Shown piece after piece: positions 57,515-64,000 of a stretch of 64,000 nt of DNA; position 1 is the stretch's first letter, and each line of letters opens with the position of its first letter. The position numbers and the translations under genes were made by a program. Origin of the DNA: Cloeon dipterum (Eukaryota > Arthropoda > Insecta > Ephemeroptera > Baetidae); NCBI RefSeq assembly GCF_949628265.1, contig NC_088789.1:31241883-31305882 (forward strand), written 5' to 3'. The notes below the pieces were generated by a model, which was not told the DNA's origin, ran no database searches, and saw only the letters and a list, made by a program, of their open reading frames with translations.

Positions 57515-58107
57515 TTAAAATTTGAATCCTTTCTCAGCTAATAGCTTCATAATTTCCTTGTCTCCTTTTTCAGCGGCCAACTGAACGATAGTTTTTCCAA
57601 CTGGCGCAGGCTCTGCACATAGGCCAGGAAGCTTTTCAATCAGGTATTTGACACTTTTTACTTTGTTAAAGTGAACACTGTAGTGTAATAAATTTTCCGC
57701 TCCATTTTTCACTGTTAAATCCGCACCAAGTCTCACCAATTCTTCGGCAGCAACAATGTAGTTATAATAAAACGCCTGGTGCAGTGGTGTTAACCCAATT
57801 TTACTTTTTCTGTTTACATCGAGACCATACTTGTTACCGAGAAAAGTGATAATTTCCTTTCCGTGTGACATATTGCACGCAGCGAGATCCAAAACTGACG
57901 ATTTTTGTTTTCCGGCCAAAGCACGAGGGTCAAGGCCGCATTCGTCCACCAACCATTTGCACATGTCCAGGTCTGCATGCATTGCTGCGATGTGTAGAGA
58001 AGTTTTTCCATCCCCACGGAGGTCTTTTACAAGATTTTGTTTCTTTTCTTTGTTAGTACAAGTTGGTTGAATTTGTTCAAGTCCACTATATCCTTGCCAG
58101 CTATATG
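57515..58107 (-). pseudogene. Truncated ankyrin gene 5 (C-terminal module only)
   Basis: The frame from the first ATG (57982, MHADLDMCKWLVDECG) gives 155 residues: one terminal supermodule ending LLAEKGFKF. Homology extends upstream in frame through 'KEKKQNLVKDLRGDGKTS' to about 58055 and then stops. Right behind it lies a 5'-UTR-like 3' splice site (ATCATATAG on the minus strand, AG at about 58109-58108), then a possible donor and the usual ankyrin upstream block (58150-58260). An internal deletion has fused the 5' UTR to the last module. A short protein of about four ankyrin repeats might still be made. Confidence 0.7.
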
Positions 58108-59159
58108 ATAAAATACATAAAATATTAGATTTTTCAAATTAAAATTAGCTGTTATCACCTACTTTTGTAAGTTTTCCGTGACACTACCGCAACGAAGCAA
58201 CTGGGGTGGATATGTCTTAACGCTTTGCTTTTGAAGCTTTCGTATGTTTTGAAACTTAGCTTGTCATAGTTAATTTTCTCCGTGATATGTTATTTTTATA
58301 ACTTGTTTTTAAATTGACTGTTGAAAAATATTATCTTAAATTGAAATCAAATTCCCGCATAAAAAAATATAACCCAGGAATATCCGGAATAATCTTAGAT
58401 TAATCAAAATTTACCAGAAAAAATTAATCCAAAAAATTGATCCAGGATTAATCCTGTATTAATTGAGATTAACCTAAGAATGTTTAAGATCAATCTAGAG
58501 ATTAATCTAAAAAATATATCCTTAGATTATTCTTTAGATCATTCTGAGATTAATCCAAAAAAATAATTTTTGGAATTTTCTTAGAATGAATCCAGATTAA
58601 TCTTAAAATGTTTTAAAGTCAATCTAGAGATTAATTTACAAGAATATCCCTAAAATAATCCCAAAGGGGAAATTTGAATATAGTTAATAGAATATCCCCA
58701 GATTATTCTATGGATCATTCTGAGATTAATTCTAAATATTTTTTTAATATTCCTAGAATATTCTTTAAAAACCCGAAAAGAGAAGAACTTATATTTTTCT
58801 TACAATTAAAAACACAAAAATAAGTACGAAACATAATTTAATCAAGAAAATGAACTGCCATATTGTTAAATATTTTGAAATCGTTATCACAAAAAATATT
58901 TTTTCTCGCAAATATTTTTTTAATTAATGCGATGGATTCAATTTTTATATTAAAACCTAACAAATTTTTCATTATCTTAACAAAAAATTATGATGCCTTT
59001 ATTTTTCAAAGAATCTGCCGAGATTAAAAAGGGTAAAAATCATAAATGCGATTGAATAAATTAATTTCTTAACACAAAGAGTCTTAATTAATGCTACCGA
59101 CAACCGGGCAAATTTGAAAGAAAGGTCAGAAGGACAAAAAGGGTTAAAAGGGCGATTTT

Positions 59160-59456
59160 AGTGTGCGCGTGGTTGCGGCGGCTGCACATGCATGCACGCA
59201 CTTGCATGGAATGCCTGCTGCCTGCCTCTGTTGTGGAGCGGGGGAGGGGCGACGGGCGGTGGCAGCAGGACTAGCGAGCAGCAGCAGCAAGAGACTTACA
59301 AAATCCTGCTTCGCTCTCTTTGTCTAACGCGTCAACGGTCAACCGCCGTTCAAATCAAAGTTATTAACGGACGCAGGACGCCGGACGCCGCCAGTATGGG
59401 ACAACACGGACGTCCCGCGGACTCGGACGGATGGCCTGGATCTTGCGGTTAACAGG
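59160..59456 (+). other. GC-rich, CpG-rich exon-like block with consensus 5' splice site, inside the TIR element
   Basis: Composition is sharply different from the AT-rich element around it, with repeated CGG/GGACG and CAGCAGCAGCA. It ends in ...TTAACAGG|GTAAGT, a perfect donor at 59457. A frame of 86 codons (59192-59452) is Ser/Gln/Gly-rich and not recognisable; an inner ATG (MGQHGRPADSDG...) stops just before the donor. It looks like a 5'-UTR exon with its CpG-rich promoter, perhaps captured from a host gene. Confidence 0.4.
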
Positions 59457-59528
59457 GTAAGTCCCATTTTATAGATTAGCGTCCAAAGAAATTAGAATAG
59501 ATCGCGCAACTTTGACATCCAACGGTTT

Positions 59529-59694
59529 TATGGTAAAATTACACTTTTCGCCGCTACTTATGCAGTTTTCGCCACCAATATTTTGATATATGGGATTCTC
59601 GCCAGTCCTTAAGTTATTAATTAGAACCCCATAAATAAGTTTGGGTGGCGGAAACTGTAAATCGGTGAGGAAAAATGTAATTTTTCCATGTAAA
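59529..59694. repeat. Foldback within the TIR element (arms about 65 bp)
   Basis: TGGTAAAATTACACTTTTCG...CAGTTTTCGCCACC...TATGGG pairs with CCCATAAATAAG...GGGTGGCGGAAACTG...GTAATTTTTCCATG. The paired GGTGGCG/CGCCACC and AAATTAC/GTAATTT segments are exact. It may be a nested small MITE. Confidence 0.6.
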
Positions 59695-59759
59695 TCACCG
59701 GTGACATTTTTTCTTTTACGCTTAAGAGAATTTAGAATGGCATGCTTTATTACACATTC

Positions 59760-59853
59760 TGATTCAATTGGCTTTGCAAGGAAAATGGAAAAATATTATG
59801 CATGCACTTTTAATACTTGAACCTTCCATTTTCCAAGCAAAACTAATTGAAAT
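59760..59853. repeat. Short hairpin within the TIR element (arms about 30 bp)
   Basis: GATTCAATTGGCTTTGCAAG + GAAAATGGAA on the left pairs with TTCCATTTTC + CAAGCAAAACTAATTGAAAT on the right, with a loop of about 34 nt. Pairing is good enough for a small-RNA-precursor-like fold if transcribed. No evidence of expression. Confidence 0.5.
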
Positions 59854-60545
59854 AAGCTTTTATTTATATTTTTCTATGAGTCGCTTCCCCTTTTTTTAGC
59901 TTCAAGCCATCCGCAGATATTTTGCACGACTGAAAAAGATGTAACCGTTAAAGTTCTGCAGTTTGGGCTTCAAGATCGGCGATGCTGGCATCGTATAATA
60001 AAAAATTTTGTAGCTGTAATATGTGATATGGTTAAAAACTAATAAAGTTTGCATATTTTTTACATTTAATGAAGTTTGTAATTTTTTAAATAATTCCAGA
60101 TGAATCGCAATAATAAACGATTTTGGTATATTCTAGGAACAATCCGAGGTTAATATTAAGAACATATTAGAAATAATTTTTGTCGCACTTTATGTTGATC
60201 TTAAAATGATATTAGAATAACCAAAGAATGTTCCAAGATTAACCGAAAAGAATAATCCTATGTAAAGATTTGATACGCTAAATATTAATCTTAGATCAAT
60301 CCCAAGATTAATCCATAAGTATATTCTGAGAATGTTCTAAGATCATTCTTTAAAGCTTTTTGAAACAAAGCCCGGCAGAATAATCCTGGAACATTCTAAG
60401 GTTATTCTCTTAAATTAATCTACAGATTAATCCAGTATCACGAAAAACCGTATCATAAGTTCATATATAATTAATTTTTTAGATTAATCCTGGGCGAAGT
60501 CGGTTTATTCTTAGAACATTCTCAGGCGATATTTTTTTATGCGGG

Positions 60546-60772
60546 TTACTATCATGCAATGTATAGAAAAAATGTTTTGAAAAGTAGTAAAGGTTTTAAA
60601 GCTCACGAAAGCTATTTAAAGCAAAGTTCAAACAAGTTTACACCTCAGTCGCTGCGCCGCTGTAAAAGCTAACTGTTGGAGCAGTGTCCCGGAAAACTAT
60701 TTCAAGTAAGAGAAAACTGGCTTTTATTATTAATATTTAGAAATTAATTTATTGTAAAATACAGCACACAGG
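60546..60772 (+). promoter_or_regulatory. 5' flank and inferred 5'-UTR intron of ankyrin gene 6
   Basis: A donor-like TTTCAA|GTAAGA near 60705 and an acceptor near the ATG (ACAGCACACAG|GATGG) fit the 5'-UTR intron arrangement of the other ankyrin genes. The region starts directly at the TIR element end, so the promoter lies in these roughly 230 bp or inside the element. Confidence 0.4.
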
Positions 60773-62200
60773 ATGGACTCAGACGAATTTAAAAAATTAA
60801 TTATCATAAAATCCGCACTGACTGAATGGTATACTGTGAACAAGAAAACGTTCATCGACTTCCAAAGAGACTCATTGACACCTCTGCAGGTCGCTGGGAT
60901 GATCGATGGAGTCGATATGTGTCGACATTTCATTGAAAAAGGCGCCGATTTCAATGTTAAATGTAAAGAACTCGACGCCACGCTGATGCACTGCGCTGCC
61001 CTGAACGAACAGCACGGATTGGAACTGATCGATTACTTTTCATCTCTGGGTTTGAAGCTGGACGCAAAAGACAAGTTTGGAGATGAACCACTTCAATACG
61101 CAATCAAAATGAATAATTCGAAGGTTGTTCAGAAACTGCACTCATTAAACTGCCCCGAGGAAGAGAGTAACAAGAACAAACCTGAATCTCGATACCACTC
61201 AAGTTTAGCCAAAATGGTGATGGAACAGGATAAAGGGCTGCTGAATGATTTCGGTGTGACGGGAAGATCAGCAATTCACCTTGCAGCTATGCTCGGCGAT
61301 CTTGACATATGCAAGTGGCTTTTGAACGAAGGCGCCGACGTTCGATCTTTGACAAAGAATGAATACGAGGACAGCGTGCTTCACTGTGCCGCATTGAACA
61401 AATCGCACGGCAAAGAACTTGTGCAGTATTTCGTTTCCGAGCATTGCTTTGACGTGAACGCGAAAGACAAACTTGGGTTCACGCCTCTCCATTTTGCATT
61501 GTTCAAGGAAAACATCGAGACTGTCGAAGAATTGTTGCAACGCGGCGCAGACATAGCAGTAAAAAGGGCCGCCAATGACTCCAACGATTTGGAAAATTTG
61601 ATGCACTGCTGTGTAAGGTGGAACAAATTGAAAAGTGCTAAATTTTTGCAAGAAAAGAAACGAAATCTGGTAAAAGACCTCCGCACCCTCTGCGGGTATG
61701 GATATACATCTCTTCACATCGCAACAATGAATGCAGACTTGGACATGTGCAAATGGTTGGTGGACGAATGCGGAATGGACCCTCATGCTTTGGCTAGAAA
61801 ACAAAAATTGTCTATTTTGGAATACGCCGCATGCAACATGACACATGGAAAGGAATTAATTACATATTTCGTCAAGAAGCATGCACTCGATGTGAACAGG
61901 AAAGACGAATTTGGATACACACCACTGCACCAGGCGTTTTATGTTAACAATATTGTTGCTGCCGAAGAATTGGTGAGACTTGGCGCAGATTTAAAAGTAA
62001 AAAATGGACCGGAAAACTTATTACAATTCAGTATTCGCAATGACAAAGTTGAGAGTGTCAAATTTCTGTTCGTGAAGCAACCTGCCCTAATTGCAGAGGC
62101 CGGTAATTCGATAGTTTCACTAGCCAAAAAACACGCAGGCAAAGAAATGAAGTCATTTTTAGTTGAGAAAGGATTTTTACCTGAAGTGTTGGCTCAATGA
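60773..62200 (+). CDS. Ankyrin-repeat protein 6 (475 aa, 2 supermodules)
   Basis: The only ankyrin gene on the plus strand. One uninterrupted frame of 475 residues starting MDSDEFKKLIIIKSALTEWY. The N-terminal section resembles the others (TPLQVAGMIDGVDMCRHF; HGLELIDYFSSLGLKL). Two supermodules follow (GRSAIHLAAM and GYTSLHIATM), one fewer than protein 1. A four-residue insertion (TLCG, in 'RTLCGYGYTSLH') sits at the second opening. The C-terminus differs, ending FLVEKGFLPEVLAQ, and the last repeat is shorter. It is the most diverged intact member and likely the oldest split. Confidence 0.88.
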   Translation: MDSDEFKKLIIIKSALTEWYTVNKKTFIDFQRDSLTPLQVAGMIDGVDMCRHFIEKGADFNVKCKELDATLMHCAALNEQHGLELIDYFSSLGLKLDAKDKFGDEPLQYAIKMNNSKVVQKLHSLNCPEEESNKNKPESRYHSSLAKMVMEQDKGLLNDFGVTGRSAIHLAAMLGDLDICKWLLNEGADVRSLTKNEYEDSVLHCAALNKSHGKELVQYFVSEHCFDVNAKDKLGFTPLHFALFKENIETVEELLQRGADIAVKRAANDSNDLENLMHCCVRWNKLKSAKFLQEKKRNLVKDLRTLCGYGYTSLHIATMNADLDMCKWLVDECGMDPHALARKQKLSILEYAACNMTHGKELITYFVKKHALDVNRKDEFGYTPLHQAFYVNNIVAAEELVRLGADLKVKNGPENLLQFSIRNDKVESVKFLFVKQPALIAEAGNSIVSLAKKHAGKEMKSFLVEKGFLPEVLAQ

Positions 62201-63170
62201 ATCCACATAATAATGTTGCAGTGAGAAAAAATCATGAAAATATAACGATGTCTATTCTGTATTGATCCTATAGGTAATTTTATGTCTTTTATTATCTGTT
62301 CTTTGCCTTTATAGATAGTCTGTATGTTTTGAAACTCTTACTACTTTTCATTACATATTTTCACTATTAATCGTTGAGATTACTTGTTATTAAATTTATG
62401 ATGTATTTATCGATAGGCTTATTTGTAAGTAGTAGAAAATAAATTCTTCGTAAATTTATCTCGAAAGCTTTTCAAATGGATTGATATTTTTATTAACACA
62501 TTATTTTTAAGAAGTCTTGTTAGTTTCCCTTAAAACTTCAACATATTTTATATAAAATGAAAATTTTAATTGACATGAATTCACATGTTTTAACAATCAA
62601 CTCGAGATGTAGCGGTTTTTATTCCTTGGGGGTAGACTTTTTAAAAATATCTTGATTGTTTGACATGTTTGTTTTCAACATTCTCCCCTATCCTTAACAT
62701 TAAAATAAACTATTTTGTACGCGGTTGCATGGCTGAGGTGCCTTTGCCATAATTGTCTGAGTCTGAGAGCCAATTATTGCAGGTGAATAAAATGTAATAC
62801 AATATTTATTTATGTGAATTGATATCGTCGATCTATTAAAGTACTAATTTAATTTTAATATTGCTCTCAAAACATTTACCTTCAGCTATGCTCAGCGATC
62901 TTGACAAGTTTTATTTATAATCATAAAAATATTTTTGAATTTTTTTGAAGTTCAAAATAAAATTCCTATCAGTTTTCAATCGCAAATATTTTCTACAAAG
63001 TTAATTAGACCTATTTAGTATGACTTGTACTCTTTACTTTTGTATTTGTTACCTTATTCTTGTAATAATTTCCTGAATAAAATAGGATATTTAGCGATAA
63101 GTCTGAGAAAATACGCTGGAATATATCCCAGCAGAAAATCTTGAGCATTAATGAGCGAGCAAGGCTGCTC
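62201..63170. other. Ankyrin-flank remnants, no gene
   Basis: 62320-62800 resembles the upstream flank of the minus-strand ankyrin genes (for example TTACTACTTTT..TTACATATTTTC, CATGTTTTAAC, CCTTGGGGGTA), although it lies behind a plus-strand gene. A scrap of ankyrin coding sequence (CAGCTATGCTCAGCGATCTT) is found at 62883-62908. From about 62910 the sequence resembles ankyrin 3' flank. This looks like the empty shell of another minus-strand unit. Confidence 0.5.
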
Positions 63171-63600
63171 ATTCTTGCTCGAGTTGCTTTTTTAGGCATT
63201 TTTCATGCTCAGCTCGCTCATCGCTAAAATCGCTCGCGAGCAATTCTTGGTTTTTCTTGCTCGAGCGGCTCGCATCAAAAAAGAGCAGAAATTGCTCGCG
63301 AGCAATTCTTGTTTTTTCTTGCTCGAGCGGCTTGTATTAAAAAAGAGCGTAAATTGCTCGTTTTTTCTGGCTCATTTCCGCTCTGCTCGCTCTTGCTCAC
63401 TTTTGCTCATGAGCAACCCTTGCTTTTTTCAGCTCAACCTGCTCGAGCTTAATTGAACTCGCTAATTTTCTGCTCATTCATGCTCTGCTCGCTCTTGCTC
63501 ACTTTTGCTCATGAGTAACACTTGCTTTTTTCAGCTGACACTGCTCGAGCTGAAAGTGTCTTGCTAAATTCGGCTCATTTCACGCTCGGCTCGCTCTCGC
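63171..63600. repeat. GCTC-rich satellite-like tract
   Basis: Repeats of about 62 bp at the left (GCTCGCGAGCAATTCTTG at 63232 and 63294, followed by TTCTTGCTCGAGCGGCT) and about 105-110 bp at the right (CTCGCTCTTGCTCACTTTTG twice). Palindromic cores GCTCGCGAGC, CTCGAG and GCTCATGAGC recur throughout. Frames across it are low-complexity artefacts. Confidence 0.7.
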
Positions 63601-63820
63601 TCATTAAACTGGCTTGCGAAAATATTTGCCAAAATATAGACAGTCGCCAATGATTTATTTTGGTTTTATATTTACGAATCAAATTGAATGCTTCAGATTA
63701 ACATGCATGCATGAGACCAAAACGAGGATGGGTTATTAATGATAGATAAATAAAACTGTGTATATTATGCTTTTTACTGGGCCTCTTCATTATTTGGTGG
63801 AACACTAACATACTAGTGCT
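63601..63820. other. AT-rich spacer, nothing recognised
   Basis: Between the GCTC tract and the ACCCGC tract. No exon, hairpin or duplicated sequence identified. Confidence 0.5.
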
Positions 63821-64000
63821 TTGCGCGGGTACAAATTTTCAACCCAAACCCGCACCGAACCCGCTTATTTCGTACCGCACCCAAACCGCACCCATATCTT
63901 TTTTCAAAATTTGAACCCGCACCCGCACCAAACCGCACTACGCCAACCCGCACCCGCAATCCGCCATATTGGATTTGCAAAATCTGGACCCGCACCCGCG
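63821..64000. repeat. ACCCGC-rich low-complexity tract (runs off the window)
   Basis: Degenerate repeats of AACCCGCACCCGCAC mixed with AAATTT-type spacers, continuing to the last base. The Arg/Gly-rich minus-strand frame over it is explained by the repeat. Confidence 0.65.

Larger units (their letters stand above)
58354..60545. mobile_element. 2.2-kb element with terminal inverted repeats, non-autonomous
   Basis: Both ends carry CCCGCATAAAAAAATAT in inverted orientation (58354-58370 and 60529-60545). Behind each end lie several hundred bases packed with ATTAATC/GATTAAT and AGAATATTC-like motifs, as subterminal repeats in opposite orientation (about 58380-58760 and 60110-60530). There is no transposase frame. 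The only possible target duplication is a TT dinucleotide, so the superfamily is unclear. It lies between the 5' ends of the divergently oriented ankyrin genes 5 and 6. It encloses a GC-rich exon-like block and two hairpins. Confidence 0.6.

Noticed and set aside
59192-59452. An 86-codon Ser/Gly/Gln-rich protein in the TIR element.
   Set aside because: Composition follows the CpG-rich block, and the frame ends just before a perfect donor site; more likely a non-coding first exon.
63205-63456. An 83-codon frame in the GCTC tract.
   Set aside because: Explained by the repeat; no splice context or conservation.
1-64000. tRNA, rRNA, CRISPR arrays, riboswitches and bacterial-type operons.
   Set aside because: None seen by eye; the window has eukaryotic gene structure throughout. 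Degenerate tRNA-derived SINEs cannot be excluded without a search.

Overview
The window is animal nuclear DNA, almost certainly from an insect. The genes have many short GT-AG introns, mostly 47-65 nt. Intergenic DNA is AT-rich and holds foldback elements, a solo LTR and satellite-like repeats. One gene pair carries an odorant-binding-protein (OBP) domain, a family known from hexapods. A mayfly-type genome is my guess; the species cannot be fixed from the sequence. No tRNA, rRNA, CRISPR array or prokaryotic operon was seen.

Left third (1-25 kb): five intact tandem minus-strand genes (A-E), each with the same five coding exons and about 531-542 residues. They encode leucine-rich proteins with a degenerate F-box-like motif spanning the first intron. 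B and C lie in a recent tandem duplication of about 7.2 kb. Two relics of the family lie between them. Each ATG directly follows a 3' splice site, so every gene has a non-coding first exon. A-C use one kind of upstream module and D-E another. Foldback elements lie upstream of A, B and C and upstream of E.

Middle (25-40 kb): four minus-strand ankyrin-repeat genes with uninterrupted coding regions and a short 5'-UTR intron. Their lengths, with that of a plus-strand relative at 60.8 kb (475, 611, 620, 763, 905 residues), differ by steps of about 142 residues. Each step is a block of about four ankyrin repeats, gained or lost as a unit. A solo LTR with a 4-bp target duplication sits behind the third gene; its neighbours supply the empty site.

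Right-centre (41-57 kb): two tandem plus-strand copies of a 26-exon gene for a secreted chimera of about 1,027 residues. The order is signal peptide, Ser/Thr-rich mucin-like stretch, three C-type-lectin-like domains (CTLDs), a complete six-cysteine OBP domain, then a fourth degenerate CTLD. The CTLDs are built from a repeated four-exon cassette with constant phases. The CTLD-OBP fusion is the most unusual object here. The copies are nearly identical up to about exon 23, then diverge in the last CTLD and downstream flank.

Right end (57-64 kb): a truncated ankyrin gene (minus) and an intact one (plus) stand head to head, separated by a 2.2-kb element with terminal inverted repeats that contains a GC-rich, exon-like block. 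Beyond lie ankyrin-flank remnants, a GCTC-rich satellite-like tract and an ACCCGC-rich tract.

The three families look like local expansions of lineage-specific genes. A shared role, for example in recognition or immunity, is inference only. Exon boundaries were placed by hand from splice consensus, phase and comparison of paralogues; there is no transcript evidence.
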